Origin: Lepus europaeus
Lineage: Eukaryota; Chordata; Mammalia; Lagomorpha; Leporidae
Length of the DNA: 64,000 nucleotides
NCBI RefSeq assembly: GCF_033115175.1
Contig: NC_084837.1
Span: forward strand, 63,697,266 to 63,761,265
Direction of reading: 5' to 3'
The notes under the pieces are model-generated. The model was given only the letters and a program-made list of their open reading frames with translations. It made no database searches and had not been told where the DNA came from. Position 1 is the stretch's first letter. Every line of letters starts with the position of its first letter. Shown here one piece after another: positions 53,803 through 64,000 of the stretch. A program made the position numbers and the translations under genes.

Positions 53803-54144
53803 CTATCCTTTCTCATTTCTAGTTTTAGTAGATATGAGTTCCATACAAATACTTTATTCTTTTACCCCTGTAAAGGAAATACATAATTTGAAGAGATATA
53901 ATGTCATTAATCCTTTATAAGTGAAAAAAAGGCATAGTTCATATTTTTTGCTGTACGGATTCTTGGGCATTATTTCTTGTTCTATCTAAGGGGACAGGGA
54001 AGTAGGGAACAAGGTATAAAACTTGGAGATCAATTTTATGTATATGGAAAGTATTTATTTTTGTATTTGAATTATAAAAGCACTATTGAGATGATATGGA
54101 AAACATAGATCAGCATTAAGAAGGAAATAAAACTATATAGAGAC

Positions 54145-54265
54145 CGTGTTTAGATGCTGGTTGAGATTCCTGTGTTCTGTGTTGCAGTGTCTCGGTTCGA
54201 GTTCTGGCTCTAGCTCCCAGTTCTAGCTTCCTGCTGGAAGAAGCTGCTGGCCCTCTCTTTTAGCC
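54145..54265 (+). mobile_element. C-repeat SINE fragment, old
   Basis: Sense head half with ggttcgagttctggctc. Confidence 0.65.
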
Positions 54266-54311
54266 ATTTAAAAATATAAAAAGCATTCTTAGCTTATGGA
54301 CCATCCAAAAA

Positions 54312-54645
54312 CAAATGTGGCGCACTGAGTTAAGCTACCGCCTACAAAACTAGCACCCCATGTTAGGCGCCAGTTCAAGTCCTGGCTGCTCTACTTCAAA
54401 TCCAGCTCCCTGCTAATATGCCTGTGAAAGCAGTGGAAGACGGTCCAAGTGCTTGGGCCCCTGTTACCCATGTGGGAGACCCAGATGGAAGTTTGAGGCT
54501 CCTGGCTTTGGCCTGACTCAATCCTGGGTGTTGGAGGCATCTAGGGGAGTGAACCAGCAGATGGAAGGTCACTCTGTCTCTTTCTCTGTCTCTTGCTCTC
54601 TGTTTGTAAATCTGCCTTTCAAATAAATAAAATCTTTAAAAAGGA
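54312..54645 (+). mobile_element. C-repeat SINE
   Basis: Sense copy with tail aaataaataaaatctttaaa. Confidence 0.9.
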
Positions 54646-54918
54646 GAGGCAGAGAGAGAGAGAGAGAGAGAGATCCTGCTGGTTCACTCCCCAACTGGCC
54701 ACAACGGCTAGAGCTGCTCTGATCAGGAGCCAGGAGCTTCTTCCAGGTCTCCCACACGGATGCAGGGGCCCAAGAACTTGGGCCATTCTCCACTGCTGCC
54801 CCAGGCCATAGCAGAGAGCTGGATGGGAAGTGGAGCAGCTGAGACTCGATCTGGCGCGCATATGGGATGCCTGTGCTGCAGGCTGCGGCTTTAACCACTA
54901 TGCCACAGCATCGGCCCC
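54646..54918 (-). mobile_element. C-repeat SINE, tail side lost
   Basis: Antisense copy beginning at the GA region. Confidence 0.9.
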
Positions 54919-54927
54919 AATGAAATC

Positions 54928-55250
54928 TTTTTTTAATTTTTTTTTTGACAGGCAGAGTGGACAGTGAGAGAGAGAGATAGAGAGAAAGGTCTTCCTTTTT
55001 GCTGTTGGTTCACTCTCTAATGGCCACTGCGGCCGGCGCACTGTGCTGATCTGAAGCCAGGAGCCAGGTGCTTCTCTTGGTCTCCCATGCGGGTGCAGGG
55101 CCCAAGCACTTGGGCCATCCTCCACTGCACTCCCTGGCCACAGCAGAGAGCTGGCCTGGAAGAAGAGCAACCGGGACAGAATCTAGCGCCCCAACCAGGA
55201 CTAGAACCCGGTGTGCCGGCGCCGCAGGTGGAGGATTAGCCTATTGAGCC
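54928..55250 (-). mobile_element. C-repeat SINE, young type, 5' end shortened, with TSD
   Basis: CCCAATGAAATCTT flanks both sides. Stops at attgagcc, missing the last head bases. Confidence 0.94.
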
Positions 55251-55870
55251 CCCAATGAAATCTTAAAACAGATGACAGGATGTGGCCCACAAAGCTGTGG
55301 TTGCTGACCCCTGCTGTCTAGACATGCTCGCTACACAAGCAGCCCCACCAGTTCGTTCCCTGGTGTGGTGTCTCGTTTAAAGCTACATCCCCATCTTAGT
55401 CTCTGGGAAGTCAGAGTTTGTTTAGATCTTATTCTGGTGATGGAAGTGCTCTAATCAAACCTCTGTCACTGTGCTCATATGACTAATTGTGTGTGTGATG
55501 AAACATATAATAGAAAATTTGTTTAGCAATTTTTAAGTTCTATTTTTCTTTTGCTGTAATTGACATATAATAACTGTACATATTTGTCAATGTCTAGTGT
55601 GATAATTCAGTGCAAGGGTATTTTTTTTTTTTTTTTGGTGCCCAGGACATTTACATTGTTGTGCAACCACAACCATCATCTAGCTCCAGAGTTTTCATGT
55701 TTCTGAACAGCAGCTCTGCCCATTTAACACTAACTGCCTGTGTTCCTCTCCCCGCTGCCCCTAGCAGCCACCATTCTACTTTCTGTCTCTAATTTGACTC
55801 TCCTGAAAGTGCAAGAGAAAAAAAAATTGTTCTTGTATATATGGCTTTTTTCATTCTGGTAATGTCTTTA
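55251..55870 (-). mobile_element. Antisense L1 3' UTR-like region
   Basis: From about 55550: tgtaattgacatataataac, cattgttgtgcaaccacaac and ccaccattctactttctgtc are antisense old L1. The first 300 bases are unassigned. Confidence 0.65.
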
Positions 55871-55871
55871 A

Positions 55872-56262
55872 TTTTTTAAAAATATATTTATTTGAAAAGC
55901 AGAATTACAGGGAGAAGCAGAGAGAAGAGGAAGAGAGGGGGAGAGGAGAGGAGAGACTTAGGTATCCTCCATCTGCTGGAGAAGAGAGGAGACACAGAGA
56001 TCTTCCATCCACTGGGTCACTTCCCAAATTACCTCAACAGCTGGGGCTGGGCCAGGCCAAAGCCAGGAGTCCAGAACTCTATCCAGGTCTCCCACATGGA
56101 TGACAAGGGCCCAAGCAAATTGGACCATTTTCGTCTGTTTTCCCAGGTGCACTAGCAGCGAGATGGATGGGAAACAGAACAGCCAGGACTGAAACTGGTG
56201 TTCCAGTATGGGATGCCGATGTTGCAAATGGCAGCTTTATCTATGCACTACATCACTGGCCT
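55872..56262 (-). mobile_element. C-repeat SINE with internal duplication
   Basis: Antisense copy in which the GA region and tcttccatctgctgg segment occur twice (about 55965-56015). Confidence 0.85.
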
Positions 56263-56377
56263 TTGTCTTCAAGGTTTGTCTGTATCATGTTAGAATTGCC
56301 TTCTTTTTTACTTTTTAAAGTTTAAGACTATTATTATTATTTTTATGGCAGATTCAGAACAAAAGAGGAAGTTGCAG

Positions 56378-56748
56378 GAGCTGGCACTGTGGTGCAGTGG
56401 GTTAACGCTCTGGCCTGAAGTGTCGGCATCCCATATGGGCACCAGTTTGAGACCTGGCTGCTCCACTTCCAGTTTAGCTCTCTGCTATGGCTTGGGAAAG
56501 CAGTGGAAGATAGCCCAAGTCCTTGGGCCCCTGCACCTGCGTGGGAGACCTGGAAGAAGCTCCTGGCTCCTGGCTTGGGATTGGCACAGCTCTGGCCATT
56601 GTGGCCAATTGGGGAGTGAACCAGCGGATGGAAGACCTTCCTCCCTCCCTCATTCCCTCCCTCTCTCCCTCTCTTGTTGTCTCCCTCTCCCTCCCTCTCC
56701 TCTGTCTTTGTAACACTGACTTTCAAATAAATAAATAAATCTTTTAAA
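56378..56748 (+). mobile_element. C-repeat SINE with TSD
   Basis: AGAGGAAGTTGCAG/AGAGGAAGTTACAG flank a full-length copy that has a (CCCT)n tract at 56638-56700. Confidence 0.94.
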
Positions 56749-56857
56749 ATAAGAGGAAGTTACAGATTTCCCACATACCCTATCTTTCATATGTGCAAAG
56801 ATTCTCCCATTATTAACATCCCCCACCAGACTAGTACATTTGTTAGAATTGATAGCA

Positions 56858-57195
56858 GGCTGGCGCCGTGGCTTACTCGGCTAATCTTCCACCTGCGGCG
56901 CCAGAATCCCATATGGGCACAGGTTCGAGTCCCGGCTGCTCCTCTTCCAATCCCGCTCTCTGCTGTGACCTGGGAAAGCAGTAGAAGATGGCCCAAGTCC
57001 CACCCATGTGGGAGACCAGGAAGAAGCACCTGGCTTCTGGCTTCAGATCAGCACAGCGCCTGCTGTTGTGGCCATCTGGGGAGTGAACCAACAGAAGGAA
57101 GACCTTTCTGTCTCTCCCTCTCACTGTCTGTAACTCTACCTTTCAAATAAATAAATAAAATCTTAAAAAAAAAAAAGAAAAAAAAAAAAAAAAGA
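56858..57195 (+). mobile_element. C-repeat SINE, intermediate type (young head, old B box)
   Basis: Head ggcgccgtggcttactcggc is young-like, but the B box is GGTTCGAGTCCC and the CATCCCATATG-like segment and older tail are kept. Confidence 0.92.
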
Positions 57196-57199
57196 AAGC

Positions 57200-57380
57200 A
57201 GGAGCCTGTTACTCAGTCCCGGTCTCATATATGAGTGGCAGAGTCTCAAGTACTTGAACCATCACCTTCTGCCTCCCAGAGTGCACGTTAAGAGGGAGCT
57301 GGAGTTGGGACTGAAGCTGGAACTCTAACCAGCTACTCAGGTGCCGGTGTGGGTGTCCTAAGTGGAGATTCAGCCACACA
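57200..57380 (-). mobile_element. C-repeat SINE fragment, old
   Basis: Head half only, antisense, in which cagtcccggtctcatatatg and tgcctcccagagtgc are recognisable. Confidence 0.65.
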
Positions 57381-57389
57381 CCACACATT

Positions 57390-57960
57390 TACCTAGCAGT
57401 CCTTCCTGTTTGGGGCTGAATTCTCTGACTAGCCTCCTGTAAATTGGGGGTTCCCACAGCTGCCTCCTTGGGTTCAGTTAATTTGCAGGAGTGACTCCTG
57501 GAATTCAGGGAAACTCCTGATATTTACCCATTTGTTATAAAGAATTTAGATGAAGCCAGACTGAAGAATTTCCATGCCTTCTCCAGGTGTGCAACCTTCT
57601 AGAAGCTCTCTAAACCCCTATCCTTTTGAGTATTTGTGGAGGCTGCATTATGTAGGCACAGATGATCAAATCATTGGCTGTTGGTGGTTACATTAGCCTT
57701 GAGCCCTTCTCCACTCCCCTGAGCTTAGGGGTTGAGGTGTCAGTGTAGGACTGAAGGATCCAACCCTCTAATCATGGAGTTGTTTGCACTGGCAACCAGC
57801 CCTCATCCTGAGATGATCAGGGAGCCCACCAAGAGAGTTCTCTCATTAAAACACAAGATGCTCCTGTCACCTAAGAAATTACAAAGGTCTTAGGAGCTCT
57901 GTCTCAGGAACTGGGGTAGAGAACAAGTATGTATTTCTTAATATATCACAGTGTCACAGG
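57390..57960. mobile_element. Ancient ERV-L-type LTR candidate
   Basis: Segments such as gttaatttgcaggagtgactc-like (near 57478), tcaaatcattggctgttggt, ctggcaaccagccctcatcc and cttaggagctctgtctcagg recall an old mammalian LTR family. The family name is not certain. Confidence 0.55.
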
Positions 57961-58278
57961 AGGTATTTGAAACTTTTTTTGCCATTATGACTTTCTAGCT
58001 CTTTTTCCAGTAAATGCCTGCTGATATAACAGAACTGGCTGGCTTGCCTTTTATGTATTTTTGTTTTTCCCTGCCCACCTTCATTGGAGATACTATTACA
58101 TGGCAAAACGTTCACAAGATGGATAGGAGGGAATAAATGAAGCAAAACCTCTGGAAAGTTTATACATTTTGTAGTCTTCCCCAAATAATTTACTGATGAT
58201 AGTACAGTTTCTAGGTGCTTTCTCAGAATTTGTGAAATGGCAGGAGATAAATTTGTTCTTGGTTAAAATTCAGAAACT
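57961..58278. other. Unique sequence
   Basis: Nothing recognised. Confidence 0.4.
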
Positions 58279-58605
58279 GGGCCGGCGCCGCGGCTCACTA
58301 GGCTAATCCTCCACCTGCGGCGCTGGCACCCTGGGTTCTAGTCCTGGTCGGGGCGCCGGATTCTGTCCCGGTTGCCCCTCTTCCAGGCCAGCTCTCTGCT
58401 GTGGCCAGGGAGTGCGGTGGAGGGTGGCCCAAGTGCTTGGGCCCTGCACCCGCATGGGAGACTAGGAGAAGCACCTGGCTCCTGGCTTCGGATCAGTGCG
58501 GTGCGCCGGCCGCAGTGCACCGGCTGCAGCGGCCATTGGAGGGTGAACCAACGGCAAAAAGGAAGACCTTTCTCTCTGTCTCTCTTACTGTCCACTCTGC
58601 CTGTC

Positions 58606-58634
<29 letters not shown>
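58279..58634 (+). mobile_element. C-repeat SINE, young type
   Basis: Complete young structure with a 28-base A-tail. Confidence 0.95.
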
Positions 58635-58636
<2 letters not shown>

Positions 58637-58875
58637 TTGTAAATACTTTAGGCTTTGTGGGCCAGGAGGTGTCTGTCTCAACAACTCAACCATGTTGTGT
58701 ATTGTAAAAGCAGTCACAGATAATTTATAAATGAATGGATTTGTTGTGTTCCAATGAAACCACTTTAAAAAACCAGCAGGTCTAGTGGTTATGACCCCTG
58801 TCATAGACCCATCACCTTCGCCATCCATGAAGATAGAATATGGTAAACTCTAGACTGGAAATCTTTCCTTCAGAA

Positions 58876-59520
58876 TTTTTTTTAAAAGATTTTATTTATT
58901 TACTTGAGAGGTAGAGTTAGAGAGAGAAGGAAAGACAGAGGGAAAGGTCTTCCATCGGCTGGTTCATTCCCTAAATGGCCACAACGGCCAGAGTTGTTCC
59001 TATGCAAAGCCAGGAGCCAAGAATTCTTGGGGCCGGCGCCGCAGCTCACTAGGCTAATCCTCTGCCTGCGGCTCTGGCACACTGGATTCTAGTTCCAGTC
59101 GGGGCACCAGATTCTGTCCCGGTTGCTCCTCTTCCAGTCCAGCTCTCTGCTGTGGCCCGGGAGTGCAGTGGAGGATGGCCCAAGTCCTTGGGCCCTGCAC
59201 CCACATGGGAGACCAGGAAAAGCACCTGGCTCTTTTTGGATCAGTGCGGTGTGCCAGCCGCAGTGCGCCGGCCACAGCGGCCATTGTGGGGTGAACCAGC
59301 GTCTCTCTCTCTCACTGTCTACTCTGCTTGTCAAAAAAAAGAAAAGCTTCTGGGTCTCCCACACGGGTGCAGGGTCCCAAACACTTGGGCCGTCTTCTAC
59401 TGCTTTCCCAGGCCATAATCAGAGAGCTGGATCAGAAGAGCACAGAACCAGAACCGGCACCCATATGGTTGCCAGCACCGCAGGCGGAGTCTTAGCCTAC
59501 AAAGCCACATTGCCAGCCCT
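58876..59520 (-). mobile_element. C-repeat SINE, older type, split by young SINE
   Basis: Antisense copy at 58876-59028 and 59344-59520. Confidence 0.9.
59029..59343 (+). mobile_element. C-repeat SINE, young type, nested
   Basis: Sense young copy with duplicated B-box region. The segment before the CT tract is shortened. Confidence 0.94.
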
Positions 59521-59711
59521 TTCTTCCAGAATTTTTAAAGGTCTTAAAGTCTAGCTTTTCAATGTTCCTTTTGAGTGATCCTTTGCTGTTCTGTTTCTTG
59601 ATTGGTTGTTTAAGCCAGTCTTTTCTGCTTTGTTTCTCTAGAGATTTCTCCTGGGTTCCTAGCACTTTTTGTGTACCTCTTTCAGGTTACTTAAATTCTC
59701 ATCACTTTTTT

Positions 59712-60045
59712 TTTTTTTTTAAAGATTTTATTTATTTATTTGAAAGAGTTACAGAGAGAGGAGAGAGGAGAGACAGAGAAATATTCCATCCACTGGTTAA
59801 CTCTCCAAATGGCTGCAACGGCTGGGGCCAGGCCAGGCCAGGTCAAAGCCAGGAGCCAGAAGCTTCTTCCAGGTTTCCCACATAGATCCAGGGCCCCAAG
59901 GACTTGTGCTATCTTCTACCGCTTTTCCAGGCCATTAGCAGGGAGCTGCATGGGAAGCAGAGCTTCTTGGACTCGAACCGGTGCCCATATGGAATACCAG
60001 CACTGCAGACAGTGACTTAACCCACTGTGCCACAGCCCCGGCCCC
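59712..60045 (-). mobile_element. C-repeat SINE
   Basis: Full-length antisense copy ending gccacagccccggcccc. Confidence 0.93.
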
Positions 60046-60049
60046 CTCT

Positions 60050-60205
60050 TCACTTTTCCTTATCAATATAATAGGAATAATAGTGTCAACCTCGAGAATT
60101 AATAAAATAATAATATCTACCTTTAAGAATTAATAAGATAAAGAAGGTAAAGTACTGAAAACAATGGTTTGCATATAGTGAGCCCTCAGTAAATAGCTGT
60201 TGCTA
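60050..60205 (+). mobile_element. MIR/L2-like
   Basis: tatcaatataataggaataa and gcatatagtgagccctcagt are MIR-like. Confidence 0.55.
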
Positions 60206-60462
60206 TAATACCATCATCAACATGGTCTGTCTGAGGCATTTCACTAAAATGCTTTAGTGAGTTTTGACGGTCTCTGACCACCTCTTGAGACTGTGGGGTT
60301 CCTCTGGTATGAAATCTTGATTTCAGAGACAAAATCTGGGATAGTTTGAAGTGATACTTGAGGGCTTTAGGATTAAAGGATGAGCCTAAAATAGGCATAT
60401 AAGAATTGGGTTCCCAGCTGCACTCACCAGGCTTGGAGGGAGAGGTTAGAATACCCTACCTT

Positions 60463-60778
60463 CAGGGCTGGCGCTGTGGTGGAGTGGGTTGATGCCCTGG
60501 CCTGAAATGCCAGCATCCTATATGGGCGCCGGTTCCTGTCCAGCTCTCTGCTATGGCTCGGGAAAGCCGTAGAAGATTGGCCAAGTCCTTGGGCCCCTGC
60601 ACCCACGTAGGAGACCCGGAAGAAGCTCCTGGCTTCGGATCGGTGCTTCTGCAGCTGTTGCGGCCATCTGGGGAGTGAACCATCGGATGGAAGATCTCTC
60701 TCTCTCTCTCTCTGCCTCTCCTCTCTCTGTGTAACTCTGACTTTCAAATAAATAATAAATAAATCTTATAAAAAAAAG
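60463..60778 (+). mobile_element. C-repeat SINE, B-box region deleted
   Basis: Sense copy. The text jumps from ggcgccggttcctgtcc straight to agctctctgc. Confidence 0.92.
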
Positions 60779-60884
60779 AGTACACTATCTTCCTCTATGC
60801 ACTTGTCACTTCCTTGGGATTATGCGTGTGTTGGTGCCAATCATGAAGTTTTCCAAGATGTTAACTGTATTTATATTTTCTTTT

Positions 60885-61227
60885 TCTTTTCTTTTCTTTT
60901 TTTTTTTTTTGACAGGCAGAGTGGATAGTGAGAGAGAGAGAGAGACAGAGAGAAAGGTCTTCCTTTTTGCTGTTGGTTCACCCTCCGATGGCCACTGCGG
61001 CCGGCGCATCGTGCTGATCCAAAGCCAGGAGCCAGGTGCTTCTCCTGGTCTCCCATGCGGGTGCAGGGCCCAAGCACTTGGGCCATCCTCCACTGCCTTC
61101 CCTGGCCATAGCAGAGAGCTGGCCTGGAAGAGGGGCAACCGGGATAGAATCCGGTGCCCTAACAGGGACTAGAACCCGGTGTGCCGGCGCCACAAGGCTG
61201 AGGATTAGCTTGTTGAGCTGCCGGCCT
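60885..61227 (-). mobile_element. C-repeat SINE, young type, with TSD
   Basis: TGTATTTATATTTTC flanks a near full-length young antisense copy with a T-rich (CTTTT)n tail. Confidence 0.95.
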
Positions 61228-61540
61228 GTATTTATATTTTCAAAATGAAAGCTTTTCAACACTGCAGGTTACTTTTCAGTTCTATTAAAGTGTTACAGCT
61301 TCCTTTTTAAATAGTACATTATTAAGGCCAATATTTAATTTTTTCACTAAGAATTTAAGATAATTAGATCAATGTTGGTGCCATATGAAATAGCAGATTT
61401 GAAAAGAGTTGACTTTTACAGATTATGATTTAGTTTAGAAGAAAAATTTCCTCAAATTCTCCTAAATTTTGTTTTTTTGAGGATATTGTATTCTGAATGG
61501 CATGTTAGTAAAAATGTGGGTAGGAATAGCGATTTGTTTC
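61228..61540. other. Unique AT-rich sequence
   Basis: Nothing recognised. Confidence 0.4.
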
Positions 61541-61755
61541 ATTTTTAAGGGAATTTGAGAGACTTGGGAGGAGGGTAGTGAGGAAGGAAAGAAAGATACA
61601 GAAAGAGAGTGCTTCTCACTAGTTCACTTCCCAAATGCCCACAATGGCCTGGAGGGATGGGGTGGTGAAGTGAGGAGCCAGGAACTCAATCAGGTCTCCC
61701 ATATGGGTGACAGAAATCCAACTACTTGAGTCATCACTGTTGCCTCTCGTGGGAT
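61541..61755 (-). mobile_element. C-repeat SINE, old, partial
   Basis: Antisense, recognisable from gtgcttctcactagttcac to the tcatcactgttgcctct segment. Confidence 0.7.
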
Positions 61756-62195
61756 TTTTATGTTAATACAATTATAAAATAGAATTTTTAATCTTAATTA
61801 AAATACAATTTTTAGTTTTATATTTTTATGAAAGAAGGAGTCCAAGAAAGCAAAAATTCCTTGGGCCCACACAAGTCATAATGTGGCTATGTTTGGAACA
61901 ATGGAAACTAAGGTAACTATTTTTTCTTTCTTGAGGTGAGGAAGAAGTAGCAGCTGTCAGTAAGGAAGTTGGAGAGCATATGACAAACTTTGCCTTAGAT
62001 AAATGAATTGTGGGACATTTGTGGAGAGAAGTGGATTATATAATGCATTTTTTCCCTAGAAGTTATTCTTAAGCTGCCTAAGGCAAGTTCTGTGACTCAC
62101 TTTCTACACGACAGGGAACAAGTTCTGGGGATATAATATAAGCCCTTTTTCCAATGTAGTCTAATATGTTAGTGACAAAATAAGAACTCAATTCT
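61756..62195. other. Unique AT-rich sequence
   Basis: Nothing recognised. Confidence 0.4.
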
Positions 62196-62452
62196 TTTTA
62201 AAAAATTAAATTTTTTTTGTTTGTTTGAAAAGTAGAGAAGAGATCTGTCTGATGGTTTACTTGCCTAAAGTGGGGGGCTGAGTCAGGCTGAAGCTAGGAG
62301 GTGGGAACTCAGTCCTGGTCTTCTACGTAAGATACATGAATATAAGTACTTTGAGCTGTTGCCTTTGGCCTCATAGGGTGTGTATGAACAAGATGGATCA
62401 TAAGCAGAGTAGAGACTCAAACCAGGCACTTAAGTGGGTCTCCCAAATGACA
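62196..62452 (-). mobile_element. C-repeat SINE, old
   Basis: Antisense, strongly diverged copy. Confidence 0.72.
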
Positions 62453-62454
62453 TA

Positions 62455-62757
62455 ATTAACTAATTAATTAATTAATTTTGGAAGAATTGCAGAAAGAGAG
62501 GGAGAGACACAGAGTTTCCATCTGCTGATTCACTTCCAGATGGCCTCAATGGTAGGGACTGGGCCAGGCCAAATCCAGGAGCCAGGAGCTTCATCTGGGT
62601 GGCAGGGTCCCAAACACTTGGGCCATCTTCTGCTTTTCTCAGGCCATGAGTAGGGAGCTGAATCTGAAGTGGAACAGCTGGAACTTGAACAAGTGTGCAT
62701 ATTGAATGCCAGCATCTCAGGTGGTGGCTCTACCTACTACATTACACACTGGCCCCT
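62455..62757 (-). mobile_element. C-repeat SINE, old
   Basis: Antisense copy whose tail is an (AATT)n-like stretch at 62455-62480. Confidence 0.88.
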
Positions 62758-62769
62758 CTGAGTGACATC

Positions 62770-63100
62770 TTTTTTTTTTTTTTTTTTTAAAGATTTATTT
62801 ATTTATTTGAAAGTCAGAGTTACACAGAGAGAGGAGAGGCAGAGAGAGGGAGGTCTTCTGTCTGATGGTTCACTCCCCAGATAGCCGCAATGGCCGGAGC
62901 TGCGCCAATCCAAAGCCAGGAGCCAGGAGCTTCTTCTGGGTCTCCCAAGCGAGTGCAGGGGCCATCTTCCACTGCTTTCCCAGGCCATAGCAGAGAGCTA
63001 GATCAGAAGAGGAGCAGCCAGGACTAGAACAGGCGCCCATGTGGGATGCCAGCACTTCAGGCCAGGGCGTTAACCCGCTGCGCCACAGCGCCGGCCCCAT
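62770..63100 (-). mobile_element. C-repeat SINE
   Basis: Antisense copy ending cgccacagcgccggcccc. The cttgggcc segment is deleted. Confidence 0.93.
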
Positions 63101-63209
63101 CTAAGTGAAATCCTAACTGCTGTACCAAACACATTTTCCAAGAACTCAATTCTTAAGTTGTATTTTCGGGTTTTGTTTTTAGTCATACTAAGCACATCTC
63201 CTACATTAG

Positions 63210-63515
63210 TTTTTTTTTTTTTTTAATATTTTATCTATTTATTTTGAGAGGTAGAGTTATAGAGAGGGAGGTCTTCCATCTGCTGGTTCCCTCCGCAAAT
63301 GGCCTCAGTGGCCCAAGCTAGGCTGACCTGAAGCTAGGAGCTAGGAGCTGCTTCTGGGTCTCCCACATGGGTTTGGGTACTCAAGCACTTGGGCTATCTT
63401 CTACTGCTTTCCCAGGCCATAGCAGAGAGCTGGATCGACTCAAATTGACACCCGTAGAGGATGCTGGCGCTACAGGCAGAGGCTTTAGCCCGCTACGCTG
63501 TAGTGCCAGCCCCTC
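63210..63515 (-). mobile_element. C-repeat SINE
   Basis: Antisense copy ending gctgtagtgccagcccc. Confidence 0.91.
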
Positions 63516-63525
63516 CCCCCATTAG

Positions 63526-63757
63526 CTTTTTTTTTTTTTATATAGATTTGTTTATTTTACTTGAAAGTCAGAATTACAGAGAGGCAGAGGCAGAGGCAGA
63601 GAGGTCTTCCATCCACTGGTTCACTCACCAAATGGCTGCAACGGCCAGAGCTGGGTTGATCTGAAGCCAGGAGCCAGGAACTTCTTCCAGGTCTTCAACA
63701 TGGGTGCAGGGGCCCAAGGGCTTGGGCCATCTTCTACTGCTTTCCTAGGCCCCAAGC
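63526..63757 (-). mobile_element. C-repeat SINE, head side deleted
   Basis: Antisense copy that jumps from ctgctttcctagg to a final cccc. Confidence 0.88.
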
Positions 63758-63780
63758 TTTTTTAAAAATAAAGATATTTT

Positions 63781-64000
63781 GGGGCCGGCACTGTGGCTTA
63801 GCGGGTAAAGCCACCGCCTGAGATTCTGGCATCCCATATGAGCACCGGTTCTAGTCCTAGCTGCTCCACTTCCCATCCAGCTCTCTGCTATGGCCTGGGA
63901 AAGCAGTAGAAGATGGCCCAAGTCCTTGGGCTCTCATACTCGCATGGGAGACCTGGGAAGAAGCTCCTGGCTTCTGGCTTCAGATAGTGCAGCTCCAGCC
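63781..64000 (+). mobile_element. C-repeat SINE, cut by window end
   Basis: Sense copy starting ggggccggcactgtggctta. It continues beyond the window. Confidence 0.93.

Noticed and set aside
1..64000. Many 60-240-codon open frames rich in PGPSTWAI, GSWLLASD or LSLSLSL strings
   Set aside because: They are translations of the C-repeat SINE body and its CT tract. They recur at every SINE copy in all frames and have no independent coding evidence.

Overview
The window is mammalian nuclear DNA, almost certainly from a rabbit or close leporid. The evidence is the saturation with the lagomorph tRNA-derived C-repeat SINE: about 95 copies or fragments on both strands, many nested and with visible target-site duplications. 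There is also a 3' end of the rabbit-type young L1. No bacterial, viral or organellar gene organisation is present. Most open frames in the window lie inside SINEs, which share a GC-rich tRNA-like body, and they are not genes.

Layout. 1-2.4 kb: stacked SINEs over an antisense L1. 2.7-4.6 kb: SINE-poor unique DNA with a possible small coding exon (3068-3127) and a CpG island (about 4010-4300). 4.7-26.3 kb: SINEs over old L1, L2 and MIR pieces, with a possible antisense retropseudogene near 12.0-12.6 kb. 26.8-30.64 kb: a 3.85-kb minus-strand endogenous retrovirus sitting in an old L1. 31-37 kb: more antisense L1, split by SINEs and by a solo LTR (33913-34461) whose U3 carries a 38-bp tandem array of CCAAT boxes. 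37.3-37.8 kb: an antisense retropseudogene. 41.38-46.42 kb: a 5-kb stretch with no SINE, centred on a strong CpG-island promoter (about 43.6-44.65 kb). 46.4-64 kb: SINEs again, with L2, MIR, L1 and an ancient LTR (about 57.4-57.96 kb).

No complete protein-coding gene can be supported. The two CpG islands suggest that the window covers the 5' ends or introns of one or two genes whose main coding exons lie outside it, or are too small to recognise by eye.

The most notable object is the provirus. Its two 362-bp LTRs are identical by eye, it has an 18-nt primer binding site for tRNA-Lys3, and it is flanked by a 5-bp duplication (GTATC). Its interior is a heavily deleted mosaic: a betaretrovirus-like Gag matrix start that is tandemly duplicated and frameshifted, a short reverse-transcriptase-like piece that looks ERV-L-like, a betaretrovirus-like integrase C-terminus, and an Env transmembrane subunit with a CX6CC motif broken by two TGA codons. 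Identical LTRs around such a damaged interior imply a recently mobilised, non-autonomous element that depended on proteins supplied by another virus.
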